Shown here: piece after piece, positions 9,699 to 17,203 of the stretch
Layout: each line of letters begins with the position of its first letter
Numbering within the stretch: the first letter of the stretch is position 1
Assembly (NCBI RefSeq): GCF_016905445.1
Contig: NZ_JAFEXF010000013.1
Location: 1-64,000 of the forward strand
DNA: 64,000 bases
Origin: Streptomyces sp. G44
Lineage (GTDB): Bacteria; Actinomycetota; Actinomycetes; Streptomycetales; Streptomycetaceae
Direction of reading: 5' to 3'
Position numbers and translations under genes: made by a program
Notes under the pieces: generated by a model
The model's input: the letters and a program-made list of their open reading frames with translations, nothing else
Told to the model about the DNA's origin: nothing
Databases searched by the model: none

Positions 9699-10090
9699 AG
9701 ACAATCCTCAACGTCATATGGCTCGTCCTGTGCGGCTTCTGGATGTTCCTCGGTTACCTGGTGGCGGGCGTGCTGCTCTGCGTCACGATCATCGGCATCC
9801 CGTTCGGCCTGGCCAGCTTCCGCATCGGCCGCTATGCCCTGTGGCCCTTCGGCCATGCCGCGGTCGAGCGCCGCGACGCGGGCGCGCCCTCGTGCGTGGG
9901 CAACGTCCTGTGGCTGGTCCTCGCCGGCTGGTGGCTCGCGCTCGGCCACATCGTCACCGGCCTCCTCCTGTGCGTCACGATCATCGGCATCCCCCTCGGC
10001 GTCGCCAACTTCAAGCTGATCCCGGTCTCGCTGCTGCCGCTCGGACGCGAGATCGTCCGCACGGACCAGCCGTTCACCGCGCGCTACTAG
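9695..10090 (+). CDS. YccF-domain inner membrane protein
   Basis: A 131-aa membrane protein made of two copies of the YccF unit. Each copy has a hydrophobic helix ending in [10 protein letters not shown] followed by a short amphipathic segment; compare residues about 5-45 with 70-110. The molecular function of YccF proteins is not established. The GTG start overlaps the htpX stop (GTGA), so it is likely co-transcribed and translationally coupled with the protease, which suggests a membrane-maintenance context. Confidence 0.85.
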   Translation: MKTILNVIWLVLCGFWMFLGYLVAGVLLCVTIIGIPFGLASFRIGRYALWPFGHAAVERRDAGAPSCVGNVLWLVLAGWWLALGHIVTGLLLCVTIIGIPLGVANFKLIPVSLLPLGREIVRTDQPFTARY

Positions 10091-10186
10091 ACCCGGGCGC
10101 GCCGCGCCCCCTCCGGCGGCAGGGTCGCCGTGCTGCCGCCGACGCCGCGGGCCCCGGTTGTCAGTGGCGTGGTCCACCATGAACTC

Positions 10187-10753
10187 ATGACCGACACCGA
10201 GCAGTTGTTGGCACGCGTCGCGGCCGAGGCGCGCGCCACCCGCCCCTGGGGCTGGGATGCCCTGCCCGCGCCCCTGGACACGGCGACCCTGGCCCGGGCG
10301 GAGGCCGCGCTGGGCTTCCGTCTGCCGCCGCTGCTCGCCGCCCTCTACACCCGCATAGGCGACGGCGGATTCGGCCCGGAATACGGCCTGTTGCCCCTGC
10401 TCGAAGGCAAGTCCTCAGGAGGCGAGCCGACGGTCGTCGAGCAGTATGTGGAGATGCGCGACTCCGACGGCTGGGGCTGGCCCGAAGGCGTGCTGCCGAT
10501 ATCCCATTGGGGATGCGCGATGTACGCGTGCGTGGACTGCCGTACGGACACGGCCCAGGTCCTGCTCTTCGAGCCCAACGGCGGCGACCCGGACCACGCC
10601 TGGTTCGTCGACTCCCCGAGCCTCACGGCCTGGCTCACCGCCTGGCTCGACGGCACGGGGTGGTACGAGGAGGACAACGACGGCCTGGAACTGCCGGCAT
10701 GGCCAGACGCCCCCACGCGCGTGACGCCTGCCGGAGGCCCGATGTCTGCCTGA
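10187..10753 (+). CDS. SMI1/KNR4 (SUKH) family protein
   Basis: A 188-aa soluble protein with the SUKH fold signature: an N-terminal helix, then ARAEAALGFRLPPLLAALYTRIGDGGFGP, where acidic/G-LPP spacing and the G-GG-FG turn are typical, then a conserved Trp/Asp-rich core (SHWGCAMYACVDC, WFVDSPSLTAWL). SUKH proteins include immunity proteins of contact-dependent and polymorphic toxins but also housekeeping forms. No toxin gene lies beside it. The ATG at 10187 is chosen because the frame upstream (from 10130) has no family similarity; the ribosome site is weak. Confidence 0.8.
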   Translation: MTDTEQLLARVAAEARATRPWGWDALPAPLDTATLARAEAALGFRLPPLLAALYTRIGDGGFGPEYGLLPLLEGKSSGGEPTVVEQYVEMRDSDGWGWPEGVLPISHWGCAMYACVDCRTDTAQVLLFEPNGGDPDHAWFVDSPSLTAWLTAWLDGTGWYEEDNDGLELPAWPDAPTRVTPAGGPMSA

Positions 10754-10920
10754 AGTCTCAACCCCCGCCAGACGCAGGGCGCCTGCGCACCTGAGCACCG
10801 GCCGGCAGCCGTGTCATGCGTCGCACCGCACGGACCATGGCAACCACACCCCCCGCAGCGGCGTCCTACAGAACAGCAGCGCACGAAGAGCTCACCGCGC
10901 GAGAAAGGCCGGGTCACCGT

Positions 10921-11187
10921 ATGGGCCTCATCAGCTGGATCGTCCTGGGACTGCTCGCGGGGGCCGTCGCCAAAGTGCTGCTGCCCGGCCGCGACCCGGG
11001 CGGCTTCATCGGCACGACCGTCATCGGCATCGCGGGCGCCTTCATCGGCGGCTGGATATCCGCCCGCTACTTCGACCGCCCGATCGCCCACCACTTCTAC
11101 GACGGCGCCACGTGGGCCGCGGCCATCGGCGGCGCGCTCGTCCTGCTCGTCGCCTACCGCATCCTCTTCGGCCACTCACGCCGCTAA
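10921..11187 (+). CDS. GlsB/YeaQ/YmgE family stress-associated membrane protein
   Basis: A small membrane protein (88 aa) with three hydrophobic segments. The Gly-rich signature WIVLGLLAGAVAKVLLPGRDPGG is followed by GTTVIGIAGAFIGGWI, typical of the transglycosylase-associated/GlsB family. The ATG at 10921 gives the canonical MGLISWI start with GAGAAAGG a few bases upstream. The family is often induced in general stress; the biochemical role is unknown. Confidence 0.88.
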   Translation: MGLISWIVLGLLAGAVAKVLLPGRDPGGFIGTTVIGIAGAFIGGWISARYFDRPIAHHFYDGATWAAAIGGALVLLVAYRILFGHSRR

Positions 11188-11230
11188 GAGCCTTTCGCGG
11201 GGAGACGCGGCAGCGCCGTCACCGGAGAGG

Positions 11231-11306
11231 GGCGGGGCGGCCGGATTCGAACCGGCGTCCTCCTCCATGCTGTGTAGGCGCACTACCTCTGTGCTACGAC
11301 CCCGCC
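11231..11306 (-). tRNA. Degenerate tRNA-like gene (pseudo-tRNA or tRNA-like RNA)
   Basis: Read on the minus strand this folds as a tRNA. It has TA then a D-stem GCAC/GTGC with loop AGAGGTA, a perfect T-arm GCCGG-TTCGAAT-CCGGC, and a 5-nt variable region. Three things are abnormal. The anticodon stem CCTAC/GGAGG has an A-G mismatch. The loop ACAGCAT has C instead of U at position 33. The acceptor pairs best as a 9-bp stem with one bulged T (GGCGGGG-t-CG with CGCCCCGCC). A TATGAT -10 hexamer lies 9 nt upstream of the 5' end (11320-11315). No amino acid identity is assigned. Confidence 0.6.
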
Positions 11307-11322
11307 TTGCCATGATCATAGA

Positions 11323-11355
11323 CCGGCGGCCCGTCCAGAAGAGACGGGCCGCCGG
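11323..11355 (-). terminator. Hairpin terminator downstream of yajQ
   Basis: A perfect 13-bp inverted repeat (CCGGCGGCCCGTC / GACGGGCCGCCGG) with a 7-nt loop lies about 55 nt past the yajQ stop. It has no strong U-run, as is common in Streptomyces. It separates yajQ from the tRNA-like gene. Confidence 0.7.
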
Positions 11356-11408
11356 ACCTTGCGACTGCTCACCGGTGACGCACGCGCGTACCGGTCATCA
11401 GGTCATGC

Positions 11409-11897
11409 CTACCGGTAGTTCACGAACTGAAGGGCGAAGTCGAAGTCCTGGCCCTTGAGCAGTGCCTGCACGGCCTGGAGGTCGTCCCGGCTCTTCGAGC
11501 TGACCCGCAGCTCGTCGCCCTGGACCTGCGCCTTGACGCCCTTCGGGCCCTCATCACGGATGATCTTGGCGACCTTCTTCGCGTTCTCCTGGGAGATGCC
11601 CTCCTCGATCGAGGCGAAGATCTTGTACTCCTTGCCGGACAGCTGCGGCTCGCCCGCGTCCAGGGCCTTCAGCGAGATGCCGCGCTTGACCAGCTTGGAC
11701 TGGAAGACATCGAGGATCGCCTTGACCCGCTCCTCGCCGCTCGCCTCCATCAGGATCTTCTCGCCGGACCACGAGATCGAGGCGTCCGTGCCCCGGAAGT
11801 CGTAGCGCTGCGAGATCTCCTTGGCCGTCTGGTTGAGGGCGTTGTCGACCTCTTGCCGCTCGACCTTCGAGACGATGTCGAAACTGGAGTCGGCCAT
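11409..11897 (-). CDS. yajQ: YajQ family nucleotide-binding protein
   Basis: A 162-aa soluble protein of the DUF520/YajQ family, with two ferredoxin-like domains that bind RNA or nucleotides; some homologues bind cyclic di-GMP. Signatures are [20 protein letters not shown] at the N-terminus, the [15 protein letters not shown] segment, and the C-terminal [16 protein letters not shown] with [10 protein letters not shown]. The ATG at 11897 is preceded by AAGGAG. It stands alone on the minus strand. Confidence 0.94.
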   Translation of the reverse strand: MADSSFDIVSKVERQEVDNALNQTAKEISQRYDFRGTDASISWSGEKILMEASGEERVKAILDVFQSKLVKRGISLKALDAGEPQLSGKEYKIFASIEEGISQENAKKVAKIIRDEGPKGVKAQVQGDELRVSSKSRDDLQAVQALLKGQDFDFALQFVNYR

Positions 11898-12093
11898 GTC
11901 CTGTGGCTCCTTGTATCGGGGTGTGCGTACTCAGCGGATACACGGCCGCCTGACGCTGGCCGCATCCGCAAAGCCTAGCCACCGCCCCCGCGCGCGGTGC
12001 CGATCAATCGGGTGGCGAAGCACCCCCGCGCATCAGGTATCGTTTACGTCGTTGCCACGGAGCACCGCGAAAGCGGGGCGAGGCAGCAAACTT

Positions 12094-12175
12094 GGCGGTG
12101 TGCCCGAGCGGCCAAAGGGAGCAGACTGTAAATCTGCCGGCTCAGCCTTCCCAGGTTCGAATCCTGGCGCCGCCA
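12094..12175 (+). tRNA. tRNA-Tyr (GTA)
   Basis: A class II tRNA with long variable arm. Acceptor GGCGGTG pairs with CGCCGCC, the anticodon arm CAGACTGTAAATCTG shows GTA, and the T-arm is CCAGG-TTCGAAT-CCTGG. CCA is not encoded. It is followed at once by a strong terminator. Confidence 0.95.
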
Positions 12176-12183
12176 CACGAAGG

Positions 12184-12228
12184 AGACCCTCTCCGAATTG
12201 CGGAAACGCAACTCGGAGGGGGTCTTTT
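12184..12228 (+). terminator. Intrinsic terminator after tRNA-Tyr
   Basis: A long imperfect hairpin: AGACCCTCTCCGAATTGCG pairs with CGCAACTCGGAGGGGGTCT around a GAAA loop and is followed by TTTT at 12225-12228. It is one of the few classical U-tailed terminators in the window. Confidence 0.88.
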
Positions 12229-12369
12229 CGTATGCCCGGGAAGTTCCAGGCAGTCCAGGCCTCCAGGCAGCTCCAAGCAGCTTTAGGGGGCCGCACCGGG
12301 CTCCTGCGAGCGGTGAACGCTCTGTTTGTGGCCGTCCCCACGAGGGCGCGCGGGGCTCAGAATGGGTGC

Positions 12370-12582
12370 ATGTCGTCCCGCCGCAGAAACTGCCCGGAGT
12401 GCCGCCGCGAGATCGCCGTCGTCGGCGGACGCTTCGCCCGCCACGACCCGCCGGGCCCGCGCGCCACCGGCGACCTGGTCTCCTGCCCGGGATCCCGCAG
12501 GCACGCCCAGCTGGGCGCCGTACAGCCCGCTCTGGACGGCTATACGGTCCCGGACCTGCCGGGCCAGCTCCCGCTGTTCTGA
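12370..12582 (+). CDS. Small Cys-containing conserved protein of unknown function
   Basis: A 70-aa basic protein. It begins with SSRRRNCPECRREIAVVGGRF, where a CPEC pair resembles half of a zinc ribbon. The next parts are HDPPGPRATGDLVSCPGS, with a third Cys, and a Pro-rich end (DLPGQLPLF). I do not recognise a named family; the Cys pattern suggests metal binding. The ATG at 12370 is the first start fitting the coding pattern. A convergent hairpin follows it (12588-12604). Confidence 0.6.
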   Translation: MSSRRRNCPECRREIAVVGGRFARHDPPGPRATGDLVSCPGSRRHAQLGAVQPALDGYTVPDLPGQLPLF

Positions 12583-12587
12583 ACGCG

Positions 12588-12604
12588 CCTGAGGGGTCCT
12601 CAGG
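12588..12604. terminator. Short hairpin between convergent genes
   Basis: CCTGAGG-GGT-CCTCAGG, a 7-bp perfect stem, lies between the small Cys protein and the convergent NAD(P)-binding gene. It may serve both strands; no U-run. Confidence 0.4.
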
Positions 12605-12629
12605 GCCTCTCGGGCCCGGAAGGCCGGAC

Positions 12630-13286
12630 TCAGTTCCCCGCGACCGACTTGACGGCCACCGAAACCGGCACCGAACCGCTGACCAGCTCCAGCGTCAGCC
12701 CGGCCGTAGCCGACGTCTCCAGAAGCTCCGCGAGCACCGCGGCGACATCGTCCCGCGGGACCGGCCCGCGCCCCGTCGACGCCTCCAGGCGTACGAGACC
12801 GGTGCCCGCGTCGTCCGTCAGCATGCCGGGCCGCAGGATCGTCCAGTCCAGGGCGGCACGCGCGCGTACGTTCGCGTCCGCCTCGCCCTTGGCCCGCAGG
12901 TAGGCGTCGAAGACCTCGTCGCCCTGGTGGGCCGGATCGGCGCCCATCGACGACACGACGACGTACCGCCGCACCCCGGCCCGCTCCGCCGCGTCGGCGA
13001 AGAGCACGGCCGCGTCGCGGTCCACGGTGTTCTTCCGGTCGACGCCACTGCCCGGCCCCGCGCCCGCCGCGAAAACGGCCGCGTCGGCTCCGCGCAGCTT
13101 CTCGGCGACCTCGTCGACCGAGGCCGACTCCAGATCGCACAGCACCGGTTCGGCGCCGGCCGCACGCAGGTCGGCCTCCTGGCCGGCATTGCGGATCAGC
13201 CCTGCGGCCTCGTCACCACGCGCGGCGAGCAGACGCTCCAGCCGCAGCGCGATCTGACCATGACCTCCAGCGATGACAATGCGCAT
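12630..13286 (-). CDS. NAD(P)-binding atypical short-chain dehydrogenase (YwnB/NmrA-like)
   Basis: A 218-aa Rossmann-fold protein. The N-terminus MRIVIAGGHGQIALRLERLL gives the atypical nucleotide-binding motif GGHGQIA. Further features are SSMGADP after the fourth strand and a conserved LDWTILRPGMLTDD segment, all typical of the NAD(P)H-binding atypical SDR-a group. The ATG at 13286 is used; a longer frame upstream is Arg-rich and not family-like. Substrate is unknown. Confidence 0.86.
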   Translation of the reverse strand: MRIVIAGGHGQIALRLERLLAARGDEAAGLIRNAGQEADLRAAGAEPVLCDLESASVDEVAEKLRGADAAVFAAGAGPGSGVDRKNTVDRDAAVLFADAAERAGVRRYVVVSSMGADPAHQGDEVFDAYLRAKGEADANVRARAALDWTILRPGMLTDDAGTGLVRLEASTGRGPVPRDDVAAVLAELLETSATAGLTLELVSGSVPVSVAVKSVAGN

Positions 13287-13429
13287 GCTTTCGACCGTAC
13301 GGCAGTGCGGTCGCGTTCGCCGCACCCGCAGCCTGCGGAACACGCGCATCACGCGTATGCGGGCACCCGCGCCCCTGGCCGCGCACTCCGCGTCCCCATC
13401 AGCACGCGCCCCACCCCTCAGGAGGCACG

Positions 13430-14716
13430 TCAGGAAGACGCCTCCCCACCCCTCGACCGCCCGGGCTCATTCCCCTGCGCGCGGCCCTGACGCGGCAGAT
13501 CCAAGGCCACCGCCGCGGCCGAGTCGCAGTACTCCCGCACGGCGCTCGTCCGCGCCACCACGCGCCCCCGGTGCACCACGATGCGGCTGTACGCGAGCGA
13601 CAGCGCCCCCGCCAGCCGGTCGCCGCGCACCGCGAGCAACTCGGCGGGGAAGCCCGCCTCCACACGCACCTCGGGCAGGCCCATGGCGTCCCGCGCCGCC
13701 CCGCTCACCGCGCCATAGGCGTCCTCGGGCCGCAGCCCCCACCGCGAGGCCAGCAGGTACGCGGCTTCCAGCGGGTCCCCGCGTCCCACGGGGTTCGACA
13801 CGTCCCGCATCGACCCGCTGCCGGCGGCCACCCGGACCCCCGCCGACCGCAGCAGCCGCACCGGTGCCACCCCGCGCCGCTCCGCGCTCCCGCACCCGCC
13901 CTGCGGCAGGCAGACCACGGTCACCCCCGCCGCCGCCAGTTGCTCGGCCGTACGCGCGGCCACGTCCCTCGGCAGCCGGCCGAGCCCGCCGCACGGGCCG
14001 ATCGTGACCCCGGCGCGCAGCCCGGCGGCCATCGCGGCGAGCCGCCCGAGCCGGGCCGGGTCGTGACCGTCCGTGTGCAGATCGACGGGGCAGCCGTGCT
14101 CGGCGGCAAGCTCCAGGACCGCCTCCGTGTACCCCGCCGGATCGGGGTCGAGGTCCGGACAACCACCCACTACGGAGGCGCCCATTTTCACCGCGTCCCG
14201 GAGCATCACCAGGCCGTCGGCGCCCGCTACGCCGGTCAGGAGCCGCGGCACGGCGACCGTCGTCAGGTCGACCAGGCCCCGCAGTGACCGCCGCGCCTGA
14301 AGCACGGCCTCCATCGGGTCAAGCCCCTGGACGTCGCCGATCCGCACATGCGACCGCAGGGCCGTCGCGCCGTGCCCGAGCTGGAGCAGGGCCGCCTCCG
14401 TCACTCTGCGTTGCACGTCCGGGATGTCGTACGACACAGGGCCCGCCGCGTCCGCCGACAGGGCCGTGTCGCCGTGCGCGTGCGGTTCGGCGGCGGCCGG
14501 CAGCAGCAGGTAGCCCGCCAGGTCCACGCGCGAGGCGTGCGCGGGCAGGCTGCCTGTCGTGCCGACCGCCTCGATGCGCCCGCCGCCCAGCCGGACGTCC
14601 ACCGTTCTGCCGTCGGTGAGCCTGGCGCCGCAGAGCAGCAGGGCGCCGGACTCGGCCGTGGGGTCGGCGCCGGAGGAGCCGGAGGAGTGGGGCTGCTGCG
14701 GCTGGCTGTCGGGCAT
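13430..14716 (-). CDS. Amidohydrolase-superfamily protein (cytosine-deaminase-like), active site incomplete
   Basis: A 428-aa TIM-barrel amidohydrolase relative. The first metal motif is intact as EPHAHGD, and VDLHTDGHD matches the next strand-end His. By alignment from memory with CodA-type deaminases, other key positions are lost. The catalytic Glu of the HCDE motif is Gly, the later metal-ligand His region reads TIGPCGGLG, and the Asp near the C-terminus is replaced in AAGSGSMRD. It may therefore be non-catalytic or act by another chemistry. The ATG at 14716 has CAGGAG upstream. About 270 nt of apparently empty DNA separates it from tRNA-Thr. Confidence 0.75.
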   Translation of the reverse strand: MPDSQPQQPHSSGSSGADPTAESGALLLCGARLTDGRTVDVRLGGGRIEAVGTTGSLPAHASRVDLAGYLLLPAAAEPHAHGDTALSADAAGPVSYDIPDVQRRVTEAALLQLGHGATALRSHVRIGDVQGLDPMEAVLQARRSLRGLVDLTTVAVPRLLTGVAGADGLVMLRDAVKMGASVVGGCPDLDPDPAGYTEAVLELAAEHGCPVDLHTDGHDPARLGRLAAMAAGLRAGVTIGPCGGLGRLPRDVAARTAEQLAAAGVTVVCLPQGGCGSAERRGVAPVRLLRSAGVRVAAGSGSMRDVSNPVGRGDPLEAAYLLASRWGLRPEDAYGAVSGAARDAMGLPEVRVEAGFPAELLAVRGDRLAGALSLAYSRIVVHRGRVVARTSAVREYCDSAAAVALDLPRQGRAQGNEPGRSRGGEASS

Positions 14717-14985
14717 CGCGCTCCTGGGGTTCGGGGGCGGCTGCTGTCGATTCGAGGCGTCAAGATCACGCAGCGTGTGCCGAGCCTAGGACGGCGACAG
14801 GCCCGCTTCGAGGAGGAGCGAAATAGTCGTACCGGTGTGGTGCGACCTGCGCTGTGACTGTCCTGACGGGGGGTGCGAATGAGGTGTCCGCAGACGCCTG
14901 AGGCGTTCTTCGCGATGCCCCCGGACGGCCCTGGCGAAACGGATTTGGGCGATCGGCGACCAACCGTGTAATGTCTTCATCGCTC

Positions 14986-15058
14986 GCCCCAATAGCTCAG
15001 TCGGTAGAGCGTCTCCATGGTAAGGAGAAGGTCTGCGGTTCGATTCCGCATTGGGGCT
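14986..15058 (+). tRNA. tRNA-Thr (GGT)
   Basis: Cloverleaf with acceptor GCCCCAA/TTGGGGC, D-arm GCTC..GAGC, anticodon stem TCTCC/GGAGA with loop ATGGTAA (anticodon GGT), and T-arm TGCGG-TTCGATT-CCGCA. CCA is not encoded. Confidence 0.96.
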
Positions 15059-15105
15059 CTGATGTCGAGTGATCCTCGCCTTCGGGCGGGGGGATCCGGC
15101 ATCGC

Positions 15106-15178
15106 AGCGGTGTAGCTCAGTCGGTAGAGCAAGCGGCTCATAATCGCTGTGTCACCGGTTCAAGTCCGGTCACCGCTA
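15106..15178 (+). tRNA. tRNA-Met (CAT), elongator type
   Basis: Acceptor AGCGGTG/CACCGCT, anticodon loop CTCATAA (CAT), and T-arm ACCGG-TTCAAGT-CCGGT. The fully paired first acceptor base pair (A-T) argues for an elongator rather than an initiator. It lies 47 nt after tRNA-Thr; a hairpin (GATCC..GGATC type) lies between them. Confidence 0.93.
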
Positions 15179-15184
15179 CTCCTG

Positions 15185-15226
15185 GTAGCCGATTGTGGGG
15201 TCGGTCCTTCGATCGGCTACTCTTTT
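15185..15226 (+). terminator. Terminator after the tRNA-Thr/tRNA-Met pair
   Basis: GTAGCCGAT (15185-15193) pairs with ATCGGCTAC (15212-15220) and is followed by TCTTTTA. The same T-rich stretch (TACTCT) could also act as a -10 for rpmG. Confidence 0.65.
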
Positions 15227-15267
15227 ATGCGTTCATCCGTCCATCCGTCCGTCCAAGGAGCACTCAC

Positions 15268-15432
15268 GTGGCTGCCACCGACGTCCGCCCGAAGATCACG
15301 CTGGCCTGCGTGGAGTGCAAGGAGCGGAACTACATCACCAAGAAGAACCGGCGTAATGACCCGGACCGTCTTGAGATGAAGAAGCACTGTCCGCGCTGCA
15401 ACGCGCACACTGCGCACCGCGAAACGCGCTGA
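15268..15432 (+). CDS. rpmG: 50S ribosomal protein L33, zinc-binding form
   Basis: A 54-aa large-subunit protein. Two CxxC pairs, CVEC and CPRC, make it the zinc-containing (C+) form; Streptomyces usually also carry zinc-free paralogues elsewhere. The GTG at 15268 is chosen because AAGGAG lies just upstream and [17 protein letters not shown] is the usual N-terminus. It is followed by a strong hairpin. Confidence 0.95.
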   Translation: MAATDVRPKITLACVECKERNYITKKNRRNDPDRLEMKKHCPRCNAHTAHRETR

Positions 15433-15449
15433 CACGCAGGCTCGTACCC

Positions 15450-15480
15450 GAGGCCGTCCCCTTTCGTGGGGGGCGGCCTC
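15450..15480 (+). terminator. Hairpin terminator after rpmG
   Basis: GAGGCCGTCCCC pairs with GGGGGCGGCCTC (one wobble) around a short TTTCGT-type loop; no U-run. Confidence 0.6.
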
Positions 15481-15536
15481 GCGTCGTTTGCAGACGAATC
15501 CTCACGTAACCACCAACCACAGGAGGTACCGAGTCC

Positions 15537-16001
15537 ATGGCGCTCGACCAGTCCTTCGTGGGGCGGTCCTATCCGCCCACCGATCCTTATGAGGTCGGCC
15601 GGGAGAAGATCCGCGAGTTCGCCGAGGCGGTGGGGGACGCCAATCCCGCGTACGTCGACGCGGAAGCCGCCAAGGCACTCGGTCACCCCGAAGTGATCGC
15701 CCCGCCCACTTTTGTGTTCGCGATCACTTTCAAGGCCGCGGGCCACGTGATCCGGGACCCGCAGCTCGGGCTCGACTACAGCCGCGTGGTGCACGGCGAC
15801 CAGAAGTTCGCCTACACGCGTCCGGTGCGCGCGGGTGACCGGCTCACGGTCACCTCCACCATCGAGGCCATCAAGTCGCTCGCCGGCAACGACATCATCG
15901 ACATCCGCGGTGAGGTCCACGACGAGGCCGGGGAGCACGTGGTGACCGCCTGGACGAAGCTCGTCGCGCGTGCGGCGCAGCCCGCGGGAGAGGGAGTCTG
16001 A
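15537..16001 (+). CDS. hadA: MaoC-like (3R)-hydroxyacyl-ACP dehydratase subunit (HadA-type)
   Basis: A 154-aa hotdog-fold protein. Near the N-terminus is SFVGRSYPPTDPYEVGREKIREFA, as in HadA/FAS1-DH N-terminal proteins. The acyl-binding part contains IAPPTFVFAITFKA and VVHGDQKFAYTRPVRAGD. HadA lacks the catalytic hydratase-2 motif and acts with HadB, encoded 4 nt downstream, in the dehydration step of fatty acid elongation. The ATG at 15537 has AGGAGGT upstream. The rpmG-hadA-hadB linkage is known in actinobacteria. Confidence 0.87.
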   Translation: MALDQSFVGRSYPPTDPYEVGREKIREFAEAVGDANPAYVDAEAAKALGHPEVIAPPTFVFAITFKAAGHVIRDPQLGLDYSRVVHGDQKFAYTRPVRAGDRLTVTSTIEAIKSLAGNDIIDIRGEVHDEAGEHVVTAWTKLVARAAQPAGEGV

Positions 16002-16005
16002 GGCG

Positions 16006-16434
16006 ATGACCGCGAAGATCTCTTACGACGACGTCGAGGTCGGCACCGAGCTGCCGGCCCAGACCTTCCCGGTGACACGCGCCACACTCGTGCGGTACGC
16101 GGGTGCCTCGGGGGACTTCAACCCGATCCACTGGAACGAGAAGTTCGCGGTGGAGGTCGGCCTCCCCGACGTCATCGCGCACGGCATGTTCACCATGGCC
16201 GAGGCGATCCGGGTCGTGACCGACTGGGTGAGCGACCCCGGGGCCGTCGTCGAGTACGGCGTCCGCTTCACCAAGCCTGTCGTCGTTCCCAACGACGACA
16301 AGGGCGCCACCATCGACGTCAGCGCCAAGGTCGCGGCCAAGCTGGACGACAACCGCGTCCGGGTCGACCTGGTCGCCAAGAGCGCGGACCAGAAGGTCCT
16401 CGGCATGTCGCGCGCGGTCGTGCGACTGGCCTGA
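16006..16434 (+). CDS. hadB: MaoC-like dehydratase catalytic subunit (HadB-type)
   Basis: A 142-aa hotdog hydratase. It contains the hydratase-2 motif: YAGASGDFNPIHWNEKFAVEVG has the catalytic Asp and His, followed by VIAHGMFTMAEAIRVV. It pairs with the preceding HadA-type protein to form the heterodimeric 3-hydroxyacyl dehydratase. The ATG at 16006 is favoured, with GAGGGAG upstream. A perfect hairpin closes the operon. Confidence 0.88.
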   Translation: MTAKISYDDVEVGTELPAQTFPVTRATLVRYAGASGDFNPIHWNEKFAVEVGLPDVIAHGMFTMAEAIRVVTDWVSDPGAVVEYGVRFTKPVVVPNDDKGATIDVSAKVAAKLDDNRVRVDLVAKSADQKVLGMSRAVVRLA

Positions 16435-16447
16435 CGGGCACGGCCAG

Positions 16448-16482
16448 GTAAGGGGTGCACTCCATGGGGGTGCACCCCTTAC
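16448..16482 (+). terminator. Terminator after hadB
   Basis: A perfect 12-bp stem GTAAGGGGTGCA / TGCACCCCTTAC with an 11-nt loop lies 14 nt past the hadB stop; no U-run. Confidence 0.75.
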
Positions 16483-16524
16483 GCGTACGCCCGGCGCCCT
16501 CGGTACCCGAACCCCCTTGACGAC

Positions 16525-16542
16525 TTAGTGATTGGCCACTAA
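16525..16542. promoter_or_regulatory. TetR-type operator upstream of tetR gene (TTAGT-N8-ACTAA)
   Basis: TTAGTGATTGGCCACTAA, an inverted repeat of TTAGT(G), lies 9 nt before the TetR-family start and just after a CTTGACG -35-like sequence. The same TTAGT-N8-ACTAA layout recurs before the MFS gene at 17204. Confidence 0.75.
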
Positions 16543-16551
16543 CTTTCCCGC

Positions 16552-17127
16552 ATGGTCAGGATGAGCGCAGAAGAGCGGCGCGAGAGCGTCATCCGCGCGG
16601 CGGTGGTCGAATTCGCCCGCGGCGGTTACCACGGCACCTCCACCGAGGTCGTCGCCAGGCGCGTGGGTGTCTCGCAGCCGTATCTCTTCCGGCTCTTCCC
16701 GAGCAAGCAGGCCATCTTCCTTGCCGCGTCCCTGCGCTGCTGCCAGGAGATCACCGAGGTCTTCAGGCGGGCGGCCGAGGGGCTGGAGGCTGAGGAGGCC
16801 CTCCAGGCGATGGGCGACGCCTACCGTGCGCTCATCGCCGACGATCCGGACCTGCTGCTCATGCAGATGCAGATGTACGTCGCGGTGGCCTCCGCGGAGG
16901 CGGGCGGCGACCGGGAGTTCGGCGAGGCGCTGCGGGCCGCCTGGATGGAGATGTACGACACGGTCCTGCTCGCGATGGGGGCGGACGCCGATGGGACGAC
17001 GCAGTTCCTCGCCTACGGGATGTTGATCAATGTCCTGGTGTCCATGGGGTTCCGGCCCGACCATCGCGTGTGGAGCGGCTTCTACGAATCGGCGCAGCCC
17101 GACGGGCGAGTGGGGCGCGAGGCGTGA
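16552..17127 (+). CDS. TetR-family transcriptional regulator
   Basis: A 191-aa regulator. The TetR N-terminal HTH is clear: SVIRAAVVEFARGGYHGTST followed by EVVARRVGVSQPYLFRLFPSKQAIF. The C-terminal ligand domain is helical and divergent. Matching operators lie in its own promoter (16525) and in front of the MFS exporter (17204), so it probably autoregulates and represses the exporter. The ATG at 16552 is the first start; a short or leaderless leader is likely because the operator ends only 9 nt upstream. Confidence 0.9.
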   Translation: MVRMSAEERRESVIRAAVVEFARGGYHGTSTEVVARRVGVSQPYLFRLFPSKQAIFLAASLRCCQEITEVFRRAAEGLEAEEALQAMGDAYRALIADDPDLLLMQMQMYVAVASAEAGGDREFGEALRAAWMEMYDTVLLAMGADADGTTQFLAYGMLINVLVSMGFRPDHRVWSGFYESAQPDGRVGREA

Positions 17128-17203
17128 GCGCGGGCCATGGGCGTTGAGCGCGGCGCGCGCGACGCCCGCTCGGCGGCCATCCGCTTCTTCATGGCCGTCA
17201 AAG

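Noticed and set aside
11231-11306. selC (tRNA-Sec) as an explanation of the long acceptor stem
   Set aside because: No TCA anticodon, no 6-bp D-stem and no long variable arm.
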